36,157 bases of DNA from a virus, in IMG/VR virus record IMGVR_UViG_3300037847_006395, positions 1 to 36,157 of that record. One strand, given 5' to 3'. The notes beneath the pieces are model-generated. The model did not search any database. It was not told the DNA's origin and saw only the letters and a list, made by a program, of their open reading frames with translations. This document shows, in pieces, positions 17,781 through 27,520 of this stretch (position 1 is the first letter of the stretch; every line of letters begins with the position of its first letter). The position numbers were made by a program, and so were the translations under genes.

Positions 17781-20700
17781 TTATGTGGTATAATAAAAAG
17801 AATCACCAACTGTTAATGATTGATACTCTGCAATTAAATCATCATCATCAATATCAAAAGTATTAGTAAGGGGTCCCAATGATTCTACAAAATCAAACCT
17901 TACAGTGCCATCTTGAATATTTTGACCCGTTCCAGATGGACCATTACCCTCTTCACTGGAAACTCCATCCTCACCGGTAGAACCAGTACGTCCATTTACC
18001 ACTTTGTATATATTAGTTTCAGTACGGACTAATTGATTTCTAGAGTATCTCCTATTATTTTCATACTTAAGAGTAGTTCCAATGGTAATAATTTTAATTT
18101 TATGAGTTGTAAGAGGTGGATTTGAAGTATCATCTAATTTTAGATATAATTTACCCCCAACATTATCATTATCTGGTTCCCATTTAATTACATCTGCCCC
18201 AAATTCATCATACGTTGATGGACCATAAGTAATTCTTGCAATTTTTGCAACCACATCACCATATGTATAATTATCAAATATAGTAGGAGCACCATCTAAA
18301 AGATGAATAATATTATTAAACGGTAAATCGTATCCAATAATAACACCTTGAAGTGTGTCATTGTCAGTTGAAGTTGCTCCAAACGATGCAGTCGTGTAGG
18401 TTGAATTTACATATCTTTCAGGGAAATTGGTAGAGGAAGCAAGTTTAAACGTAAATTCTCTATTTCCTGGATCTGGAACTGCTGGAATAAAATCTTCAAT
18501 TGGTTCAATTTCAACGTTATACGCAGAAGTAGATGCAACTTTTCCCGTCAATGGGAACCCTGTTAAACCTCCGGTTGCAATTGTGGAAGATATTAATCTT
18601 CTAGCTCGCAAACTTTCTCGTACAGGTTGAAGTTGTATGAGATCTGTAAATTGATATCCGGGTGGTTCCGTAAGAGCTGATTTATCAGTTGCAGCTAAAG
18701 TATTTGAACTTATAACATTAGTAACAATTCTTGGTCGTACTTCATTATCTTGAATGATAATATCACCAGATTCTACAGGTGGATCAATATCAATATTAAT
18801 ATAGTCTGAATCTGCTCCAACATAAATAAATCCTGAAAATTCTGCTCCATTTCTAGGAGGTGAAGAGAATTCAATTAAACTACCAAATAATTTATAAGAT
18901 GCTAAGGAATCTGGATATGCAGGAGTTCTACCTGGAGAAGATACGGATGGTATTTGATAAACTCCATCAATGAATAATATCAAGTTTGCAGATATATTTG
19001 CATCTGGTTTTCCTTTAGCACTGAAACTGAAAATTTCACCTAAATTATCGCGAAGTTCAAACACTCTGCGTGAACCATTAAATTGATTAGATATATCATT
19101 AATCGATATGGTCTGCCCGAGATAAAACACATTGCAAGGACTTCCAAATTTTGGTGCTTCTGTAAAGTTTACTAAGGTTTTAATATTAGGTGCAGTGCCA
19201 GTTTGAGATAATGTATAAGATTTGCTAGGACCTAGTTCTTGTTGAACACCATTTAAAATAACAAATATATCAGAATCAATCGCAATATCTACTGATTGGA
19301 ATTGTTCTGTTAATTCAAATACAGTTTTATTTCCATCAAATCCTCTTCTAAATGACTTACATGTAACTTGATATGGAATAACTTTTCTAATAGGTGTAGT
19401 CTTTATATAAAAATCATTCACATCAGTCAATAATTGACCTCTGTCTACCGTTAAATCATCTGAAGATATATTAGTAATTTGCACAACTTCAGATTCATTT
19501 ATTAAAATATAATCACCATTAGCAAACGAAGCACCATCTCCAGTAGGAACCTCAATAATACTACTAGGTGGTCCATCAATTACCAAATTAGGTAAATTAG
19601 CAGAATCATAACCAGTTCCACCACTTAAAGCGATTTGAGTAATTACCCCGCCCGCAATAGTTGGAGTAGCAGTTGCTCCGCTACCAGAACCTCCAATAAT
19701 TTTAATTTCTGGTAATGGTGAAGCAGCATATAAGACACCTCCATTAACAATATTTGCGTTACCAGTTAAACCACCGCCCGAAACATTACTTGCTTGAACA
19801 TTTGCAATAGCAGTATCTAATCTAAGACCAAAAGCATTATCAATACTACTATTAACATTAGTTGATTGAATACTTCCAGTACCACTCAATATAATGTCAT
19901 TATCTACGAAAGCTTCATCTCTATTAGCAACTGTTGTCTCTAAGTTTGATATTTCAAGAGTATTATGTTTGAAATTAATTAAAGTATTAGCTGGAATATT
20001 AATCGATAAAGTGCTTCCCGATACATTTTCAAAAGTTATAGTATTTGTGCTGCGATTAATTGAAGTAATTTCAATTTCATCGTCATCTGAACTGGTTAGT
20101 CCTAAAGAAGAGTTAAACTCAAATCTATCACCAACAAATATATTTTTAATTGTGTTGAGGATTAAAGTTCCGGTATTACCATCAAGAAAATTTGAGTTTA
20201 CGAATGCATTTTGAGTTTCAACCTTAGTTACAACAGTCTTTTTATTCGTAATCAACGCAAAAGATTCATCATTGTTTTTACTAATTACATCTCCAATAAT
20301 AAAATTATCTAAATTTTCTCTAACATGAATTATATTTTGACTAATATCATCAAATTGATAATTTCTAGGATCACTTGTCAATGTTCCAGAAGGATCACTT
20401 CTTTGATATAATAAACCTACAAATTGTCTTCCTACAAAAACATCATCAGTATTAATATTAGGATCATTCTCTTCAACTAGAATTCTATCAGGAGGTTCAG
20501 TGAAATTTATCTTTCTTTGACCACTAAAGTTAACAGTGTAAACTATATTTGGAGTTTGCACTACTCCGGCAATATCTACAATATACTCTTTTGCATTCAT
20601 TACCATTCCTACCGGAATATCAACTTGACCATCTTCAATTTTATAAGAATATTTTTCTGCAGTTATATCATCTTCTTGTGTAGGTAACGATACTCCTTTA

Positions 20701-23700
20701 GAATCTATAATTACAATTAATGAATCATAATTAAAACTTACAGTAAAAATGATGTTTTTATTAACATCAATATCATAAATGCTACCAGTTCCACTAGTCA
20801 TCAAAACGCCATCTACGAAAACAAAATAACTATCCTTACTAGTCGCAACCGTAGGAGTATTTGATAGAGTGACAGGAGTATTAGCGGTAACAGACCCTGA
20901 AGAAAATTCATTTTTTAATAAATCAGAAACATATCTTACAGATAGTTCAGTACCAATTGGTAGAACATCTGATCCAAAATCAATTTGACCACTATTAGTA
21001 TTTGATATTGTAAATGCAGAATTACTCTGGCAAATACCATCAACAAATACAAAATAATTATCCTCATCAATAGTATTAAAGATTGCGGATGGCCAAGCAT
21101 TACCATCCAAATCTCTTATTGCAAAAGTTGATCCTGCCGCAGATATAGTTTCTGAATATTCAAGTATGGTTAAATCATCATTTAATTTTCTGTAAACTAA
21201 TAGTTCTCCCTCAGGTAATAGTTCTCCGTCTAATTGACTTGAAATGAATCTAATGTTTTTATCAGATTCCGTTACAAACCAAGACGTACCATATGTTTGT
21301 ATTACATTGTCAAGAATAACAATCATTTGATCTACATCATAATCTTCAATATAATTAGGTTCACCGGTCTCAAAATTTGTAGGATCTAATGGATTTACTA
21401 CTTTAAGAACAAACGAAGTATTTACACCATTAAATTCTTCTGAAAAATCTTCAAAAACTGCAACAACTGCTTGTTCTGTTTCTTTAATGTCTGTAAGTCT
21501 TCTATTTAAAACGTCAACTTCCTCTATTCCTACATTTCTAGTTGAAAGATAATTATACTTTCTTCTAAATGAAACTTCTTTAGCAATAGTAGTAGAAATA
21601 ACTGAAATACTACTGGTCTTGGTGTCAACATCAACTTTGTTATCAATTGTTGCTCTGGCAAATAAATTATATCCAGTAGGATGAACTGTTTGTTTATAGT
21701 TTTCTTTCCACTCACTTAATGGAGTCTCCACACCAATTTCGTAAGCAAACCTTTGATATTTAAAACTATCTTGAATTTTTTCAAAGTTTGATCCTAAGAA
21801 AGAATTTTTAGTCAAGAATTTCTTTGGTTTAGTAACTTTTACTCCAAGTTTACCAGTAGAGACAGAACCATCAACACTTTGAATAACACCAAAAGAATTG
21901 CTGGTCTCTCCGGAAATAGTATCTCCGATTTTAAACTGGTAATTAAATTTTTCAACCCGTAATGTTGCATTTGAAGGTTGCCATCCTAAATTAGTTGCTA
22001 CAAACCCAAATTTTTCTATTCCATCTTCTACATTAAATATAATTTTTTCTGCAGGAAGAAATGTAGATTCACCTACAATTGCAGTAGCAGTAGCAACTCT
22101 AGATTCTGATATAAATTCATATCGTAAAATATTTTCAGTTACCGATCCAAGATCCCCAGAAAGTCTTGGATCAACATCAGTGGTAGATGCAGCAGTTTCT
22201 CGACAAGTAATGCTAGTTGTTTGTAAATTTGCAAAGAATACGTCACTTTCAGCAAATTTTTCTTGATCAGTATTATCTAAATAATAACCTCTAATTTTAA
22301 ATTTATCATTTTGAAAAATATACTGATTAAATGGGAATTTAAATTTTAAATTTCCAGATCCATCAATTTCGATAAAATAATACTTTTCAATATTAATATC
22401 TGGTGCAGATGTATATTTTTGACCATTAAATTCGATATTTAAATCTAAAATATTTCTAGATCCAGTTTTTGCAAATTCTGCATTAATTATGGCATGTGAA
22501 GGATCTCCATCTGCTAAACCGCCACCAGTTACAACAACCCTCGGCGTAAATAGATAATTGCTTCCTCCAGAAGTAAGACTTACAGAAGACAGTGTAAAAA
22601 TACTACCTACTTTTAAAATTTGAGGAAATTGAACAATTGGTTTTTGTCTAAAATCTGAATTAAATCCATATCCAGAAAAATTATTATTAATATTAGTAAT
22701 AAGACCAATACTATTAGTTTTTGGACTTAAAATTGCACCAACTCCTTCATCTGAAATTATATTTGAAATTCCAGGAGGAGTGATATAAGAAAAACCTCCA
22801 GAAGTTAAGGTAACAAAATTAATTGGACCTTTTGCATTCTTTGAAGTTGTAGTATAACTTATGGTATTTGAATTATAATTTGATATAAAATTAGTTTGAG
22901 GGTCATCTTCTGTATAAATTATAAAATCAGTGGCAGATGACTTAAGAACTTTATACTCTCCATTTATAGGTTCACTAATAGTTTTTACTAATATATTTTT
23001 AGTAATTTGTGAACTTTGAGTAGTTGTATCTATGAGAACCAAGAAATATTCTGTTAAATCCGATGCTTTAGGTTCAATAATAAATTTCGACAATGCATTT
23101 TGATCAGTATATTCTTCCTTTACATCTATATCAAAATATTTTTTACCTGGAATTTTATTATTATTTTCTGTAGAGATACCATAAAAATCGAATCTTATAT
23201 CTGGAGTAACAAACGTATATGAATATCCTTCATAAAGTTCTAACTCACTTACACTAACACCATCTATAAGAATAGCACCATTTGATACTGTAATTTCTTT
23301 TTCTTCCTGACTATTCAAAGATGCACTAATGGTAATATCATCGCCAGGAATTAGCAAATTATCATTTGCACCAATAGTAGTTAAAATTCTACCTTCTTCA
23401 TATTTTTTCACAACTGCAGAAGTAAAGTTCTGCTTTATTACCCTAGTTCCAAAAGAATGTGGTGCTGCTACGCTACCGAACAGAGTTCTTTCTGCTACAA
23501 TAGTATGGAGATACCTCGATCCCCTAATATCAACATCTAAGAAATTAGCTGCTGAATAAGTAGAACTATCTCCGATTTGTATATTGGGATTATCGAATAT
23601 ATTAGTATTATTACTATCAAATGTTAATCCTGTAACAGAACCATTTGCAATAGTGACGGTTCCTACATTATTACCACCAGTTACCTGCAACTCTCCATCA

Positions 23701-26700
23701 AAATACAAGAAATATGTTCCTGCAGGAATACTACTTCCTCCATCAACAATATCAATTCCTTGAATATTAGATAACCTATCAATTTTTATATCAACTATTT
23801 TAAAAAGTTCACTATCAATTTTAACAACATCACCAGTAACAAATTGAATAGAACTGAATAGTGTAATTTCATTTAAAATTTTTACAGAAGTTCCAGAAGT
23901 ATAAGATTGTTTTGTTGTACCATTAACACCTCTAATAACAAATAATTCAGTTCCAGTTTTTCTAATAACTTTTAAATATTCTTCACCAATTTTTATAAAA
24001 TCTCCTTCATCAATATTAGTAACACTGTTTACGTCTATTAATGAATCCGTGGCAGTGATAGAGCTAGACAACACAGTTGTAAATAAGTTGCTATTAAGAG
24101 TTGCGGATAATTTTTCCTCTTCAAAAGCATCTGTTAAATTTTGATCATCAAAAATTTGAGCACCTTCAGGAATTGCAGAACCGGCAGTTTTAGTAATATA
24201 AATTTGTTTTTTGTCTAGGTCTACATTAAATACATTTCCTATAAACCCATCAACGGTTTTAAAGATTGTACTTTCAGTTATAGTAGCAGTTTCCTGATCA
24301 TATTCTATATAATCGTAAGTTTGTTTTGAGGTATTTGAAATACTCCTTCCATTCAATACGCTGACAATTGCAGTTGCACCAAATCCATTAGTTTGAGAAT
24401 TATCAAATACCAACTTATCTCCAAATTTATACAAATCTCCACCAGAATCAACTGAAATTGAAGATAATTTTGAATCAGTTGATTCTGGAATTGAACTAAC
24501 AGTAAATAATCCGGGATCTATTGGTCTAACTGATATTGTATCCCTTAAACTTACAAATTTAGTTAAATTTTCTTCTAAAAGGATGCGAGTTTCTTTGGCA
24601 TTGAATTCATTAAAAGTAGATCCTTTATATTGACTACCTACAAAGTATGGAAATCCTGCTTTGTTTTTATCCGGACCATCTGGTTCAATAGTTGCGAAGT
24701 ATGCATAAACACCATCAGGAAATTCTGGAGTTACGCAGAATCTACCATTTTCTCTATCTAAATTTGATGGGTCTGGTATCCATTCCCAGTCTTCGGCAAA
24801 ATATCCTTTTTCAAATTCATTAAGACCTATTCCACCTACTTGTTCTCTAATTTCGTCAAAAACAAGTTTTTTACGATATCCACTAGTCATTCTAACAATG
24901 TCAGATCCAGAATCTAACGCTTCTCGGAATCCAAAGGGTCCATAAATGGGTGCTCCATCAAATGCCCAACCAATAATCGGAGAATGTGGTTTTCCGTTTC
25001 CATCACCAATAAAATCTACATCCAAATATTGTCCCGATACTTTATCATAATGCTTTAGATGCAATGGAGTTCCTAAAGTATTATAGGTATAAATTTGATT
25101 ATCGCTGTCAATTAATTCATAAAAAGATCCATCCTCACCCTTAATGGTTTGGAAATAATTATTAACTGGCGTCCAAATTTGTGCAGTAAGGTTTATGACA
25201 TCTCCTGCGCCAGATTCTTCAACCACTACCCTGGTTGAATTAAAATTGTAATTAATTCCTGAATTAACTATGACAAAGTTAATTACCTTTGCTCCAATAC
25301 CAGCGCCGGAATCATCTATAATATGAACTCTTGGAGGTGAATTATAATCTTTTCCAGGGTTAATTAAAGTAATATTTGTTAACTTTCCATTAGAAACAGT
25401 TGGTAGAGCAGTGCAACCAGAACCTTTCTGTAGTTGATATACTGGATTTTGGGTATATTTTTTACCTTTAATCGGATTACCATTGTCATCGAGTTTATAA
25501 TCAACCTTATAAATGCTACCTTCAACTACTGCTGAAATGACTGCATCAGTACCTACAGTAGATGATATTACAATTGTTGGGGGAGCGGTATATCCCGTTC
25601 CAGGGTCAATAATTTTAACTCTAGTAATTTCCCCATTAACAACTATACAAGAAAGAACTGCTTCCCTAAATGTAACATTTGGATCATTGTCAACAGATTT
25701 TTCTACAATAATTGATGTATTACTTGGATATAAAGTTCCACCAGATTCTATATTTACTTCGGTAATACTACCACTAACTTTTAATTCTAATTCTGCTGTT
25801 TGCTTTCCATCCTCTGTTGTAGTTGGATCACTAACTTTTATTATTGGCGGAGAATTTATATTGAATTCAGATCCTCCATTTTGAATATCAATCGCAGATA
25901 ATTCCCCACGAGTTATTGTATTATTGTTCTTCCAATTTAACAACGGAGTTCCATCAATCAAAAGACCTACTGGGAATTGACGAATAGTATCTTCTCTGTT
26001 TTCAAGGATTCTTTGATTAAAATTCCTTGGAATTCTGACAAAACGATCAGTCATCAATATGTTTTTATGACCAAGATCAATATCAGGGATTGTTGGAGAT
26101 CCTTCTCCAGGATATTTTGCAAATGGTAGTTTTGAGACAGTTAAAAATACAGAATCATCCGAATAATATAAATTTGTTACTGATGCAAGAAAATGAGAAT
26201 TTCTTCTTGCAGGTAAAATGTCATTATATACCCAAGAAGTTAAAATTGGATCTTCTAATAAAGTAAATTCGGTAACAGTTCCAATATCTCCAGGAATATA
26301 TCCAATATTTTTTGTAGGAGTTACTTCTACAATACCAGTATATACGGCAAAATAAAACTCTGGGGCATCTTTTATTGTACAAAGTGTTTCTAGATCATAA
26401 ACAGTTTGACCAACTGATTTGCTTATATTTCCACCAAAAAAAGTAGAGATACTATTAATAGAATCATCACAAATAAAATAATTTGATTGTTTTGACGTAT
26501 ATTTAATATAAAAATCTCTATATCTTAAAGATCCTGATTCTGGAAAACCCTCAGTGCTTTCAACGTAAAGATATTTCTTTTCTAAATTGGGTTCTGTTAT
26601 AATTTTTGTAATCTTTGTAGGTAATAACTTATTTGCATTTGAAATTTCATACTCAAGTGCCAGTGTTTTATTGGAATATAAACTTTCAAAAGATAAGACT

Positions 26701-27518
26701 GTAAAAGTCTCTTCCTTTTGAACAAACTCTTTTAAAATTATATCTGAAACAGAATATGAATCTAAATTTTCTAATCTAACAACTACTTTATCTTCATAAA
26801 CTGCATCTGAAGGAGTAAAGATAGAATCTCTATAATTACGAATTTCTGAGTTTTGTTGAAATAAAAATTTAAAGTAAAACTCAATGCCTTTTGGAGTTCC
26901 TTTACTTAAATAAAAATCTTTAATCTTTTTTAAAAGATTATTAATATTTAATCCTTTTTCTAAATTCTTCTCTAAAATTCCTTTTGGAAAATCTGACAGA
27001 TATTGCTCTCTAAGTTGCTCTAAGAAATAAAGCAAATATACATATGATTGATTCTCTACAGTCGCTCCAGTATCATGAGCGGACGGTGTAGTTTTAATGT
27101 TTGATTTAAACCCTTCCTCAATGGTTAGTGTATTATATGTGTAACCTCTAATGCAATCAGTAAATTTTGTAACTTTATTTCCATTTAATACATCAGGTTC
27201 AAGTAATCTATAAAAAATTACCTCATCATTAATTTTAAGAAGTCCATTAGTTAATGGATAGTTAACATGTCCATCAACTACAATTTCAGTATCGTCAAGA
27301 TCTACAGATTCTGTCAATACTGCAGAATAATCTATCCCTGTATAGGTCTCAATATCAATTAAATCCTGAATACCATTTAATAAATCTAAAGAATTACCAT
27401 TAGTTTCTAAAAACCTATAATAATCTTTTAAGAAATTTACAAAATTTGGATATTCTTGAGAAAAGTACTTTGGTACTTGACTAGAAATAGAATTTGATAC
27501 TCTTAAATCGTTAAACAT
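17781..27518 (-). CDS. Giant baseplate protein in gp7 position with YHYH domain, 3245 aa
   Basis: This gene lies between gp6 and gp8, where T4 has gp7 (1032 aa), so it is probably the gp7 counterpart or has absorbed that role. The first 230 residues (SQEYPNFVNFLKDYYRFLE, then KIKDFYLSKGTPKGIEFYFK) resemble the conserved start of cyanophage giants. Residues about 825 to 970 form a YHYH domain with IGWAFDGAPIYGPFGF, VYAYFATIEPDG and FPYFVGSQY. G-x-GY beta repeats occur near residues 549, 593, 643, 726, 756, 1026, 1576, 1653, 2596 and 2636. A second repeat type, V-x-x-DG-V-x-Q, lies at about 2069, 2156, 2233, 2313, 2751 and 2849. Residues 3153 to 3213 hold a YKVVNGRTGS module. The frame is clean throughout. 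It starts 2 nt after gp6. I did not see an enzyme active site. Confidence 0.92.
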   Translation of the reverse strand: MFNDLRVSNSISSQVPKYFSQEYPNFVNFLKDYYRFLETNGNSLDLLNGIQDLIDIETYTGIDYSAVLTESVDLDDTEIVVDGHVNYPLTNGLLKINDEVIFYRLLEPDVLNGNKVTKFTDCIRGYTYNTLTIEEGFKSNIKTTPSAHDTGATVENQSYVYLLYFLEQLREQYLSDFPKGILEKNLEKGLNINNLLKKIKDFYLSKGTPKGIEFYFKFLFQQNSEIRNYRDSIFTPSDAVYEDKVVVRLENLDSYSVSDIILKEFVQKEETFTVLSFESLYSNKTLALEYEISNANKLLPTKITKIITEPNLEKKYLYVESTEGFPESGSLRYRDFYIKYTSKQSNYFICDDSINSISTFFGGNISKSVGQTVYDLETLCTIKDAPEFYFAVYTGIVEVTPTKNIGYIPGDIGTVTEFTLLEDPILTSWVYNDILPARRNSHFLASVTNLYYSDDSVFLTVSKLPFAKYPGEGSPTIPDIDLGHKNILMTDRFVRIPRNFNQRILENREDTIRQFPVGLLIDGTPLLNWKNNNTITRGELSAIDIQNGGSEFNINSPPIIKVSDPTTTEDGKQTAELELKVSGSITEVNIESGGTLYPSNTSIIVEKSVDNDPNVTFREAVLSCIVVNGEITRVKIIDPGTGYTAPPTIVISSTVGTDAVISAVVEGSIYKVDYKLDDNGNPIKGKKYTQNPVYQLQKGSGCTALPTVSNGKLTNITLINPGKDYNSPPRVHIIDDSGAGIGAKVINFVIVNSGINYNFNSTRVVVEESGAGDVINLTAQIWTPVNNYFQTIKGEDGSFYELIDSDNQIYTYNTLGTPLHLKHYDKVSGQYLDVDFIGDGNGKPHSPIIGWAFDGAPIYGPFGFREALDSGSDIVRMTSGYRKKLVFDEIREQVGGIGLNEFEKGYFAEDWEWIPDPSNLDRENGRFCVTPEFPDGVYAYFATIEPDGPDKNKAGFPYFVGSQYKGSTFNEFNAKETRILLEENLTKFVSLRDTISVRPIDPGLFTVSSIPESTDSKLSSISVDSGGDLYKFGDKLVFDNSQTNGFGATAIVSVLNGRSISNTSKQTYDYIEYDQETATITESTIFKTVDGFIGNVFNVDLDKKQIYITKTAGSAIPEGAQIFDDQNLTDAFEEEKLSATLNSNLFTTVLSSSITATDSLIDVNSVTNIDEGDFIKIGEEYLKVIRKTGTELFVIRGVNGTTKQSYTSGTSVKILNEITLFSSIQFVTGDVVKIDSELFKIVDIKIDRLSNIQGIDIVDGGSSIPAGTYFLYFDGELQVTGGNNVGTVTIANGSVTGLTFDSNNTNIFDNPNIQIGDSSTYSAANFLDVDIRGSRYLHTIVAERTLFGSVAAPHSFGTRVIKQNFTSAVVKKYEEGRILTTIGANDNLLIPGDDITISASLNSQEEKEITVSNGAILIDGVSVSELELYEGYSYTFVTPDIRFDFYGISTENNNKIPGKKYFDIDVKEEYTDQNALSKFIIEPKASDLTEYFLVLIDTTTQSSQITKNILVKTISEPINGEYKVLKSSATDFIIYTEDDPQTNFISNYNSNTISYTTTSKNAKGPINFVTLTSGGFSYITPPGISNIISDEGVGAILSPKTNSIGLITNINNNFSGYGFNSDFRQKPIVQFPQILKVGSIFTLSSVSLTSGGSNYLFTPRVVVTGGGLADGDPSHAIINAEFAKTGSRNILDLNIEFNGQKYTSAPDINIEKYYFIEIDGSGNLKFKFPFNQYIFQNDKFKIRGYYLDNTDQEKFAESDVFFANLQTTSITCRETAASTTDVDPRLSGDLGSVTENILRYEFISESRVATATAIVGESTFLPAEKIIFNVEDGIEKFGFVATNLGWQPSNATLRVEKFNYQFKIGDTISGETSNSFGVIQSVDGSVSTGKLGVKVTKPKKFLTKNSFLGSNFEKIQDSFKYQRFAYEIGVETPLSEWKENYKQTVHPTGYNLFARATIDNKVDVDTKTSSISVISTTIAKEVSFRRKYNYLSTRNVGIEEVDVLNRRLTDIKETEQAVVAVFEDFSEEFNGVNTSFVLKVVNPLDPTNFETGEPNYIEDYDVDQMIVILDNVIQTYGTSWFVTESDKNIRFISSQLDGELLPEGELLVYRKLNDDLTILEYSETISAAGSTFAIRDLDGNAWPSAIFNTIDEDNYFVFVDGICQSNSAFTISNTNSGQIDFGSDVLPIGTELSVRYVSDLLKNEFSSGSVTANTPVTLSNTPTVATSKDSYFVFVDGVLMTSGTGSIYDIDVNKNIIFTVSFNYDSLIVIIDSKGVSLPTQEDDITAEKYSYKIEDGQVDIPVGMVMNAKEYIVDIAGVVQTPNIVYTVNFSGQRKINFTEPPDRILVEENDPNINTDDVFVGRQFVGLLYQRSDPSGTLTSDPRNYQFDDISQNIIHVRENLDNFIIGDVISKNNDESFALITNKKTVVTKVETQNAFVNSNFLDGNTGTLILNTIKNIFVGDRFEFNSSLGLTSSDDDEIEITSINRSTNTITFENVSGSTLSINIPANTLINFKHNTLEISNLETTVANRDEAFVDNDIILSGTGSIQSTNVNSSIDNAFGLRLDTAIANVQASNVSGGGLTGNANIVNGGVLYAASPLPEIKIIGGSGSGATATPTIAGGVITQIALSGGTGYDSANLPNLVIDGPPSSIIEVPTGDGASFANGDYILINESEVVQITNISSDDLTVDRGQLLTDVNDFYIKTTPIRKVIPYQVTCKSFRRGFDGNKTVFELTEQFQSVDIAIDSDIFVILNGVQQELGPSKSYTLSQTGTAPNIKTLVNFTEAPKFGSPCNVFYLGQTISINDISNQFNGSRRVFELRDNLGEIFSFSAKGKPDANISANLILFIDGVYQIPSVSSPGRTPAYPDSLASYKLFGSLIEFSSPPRNGAEFSGFIYVGADSDYINIDIDPPVESGDIIIQDNEVRPRIVTNVISSNTLAATDKSALTEPPGYQFTDLIQLQPVRESLRARRLISSTIATGGLTGFPLTGKVASTSAYNVEIEPIEDFIPAVPDPGNREFTFKLASSTNFPERYVNSTYTTASFGATSTDNDTLQGVIIGYDLPFNNIIHLLDGAPTIFDNYTYGDVVAKIARITYGPSTYDEFGADVIKWEPDNDNVGGKLYLKLDDTSNPPLTTHKIKIITIGTTLKYENNRRYSRNQLVRTETNIYKVVNGRTGSTGEDGVSSEEGNGPSGTGQNIQDGTVRFDFVESLGPLTNTFDIDDDDLIAEYQSLTVGDSFYYTT

Positions 27519-27520
27519 CT

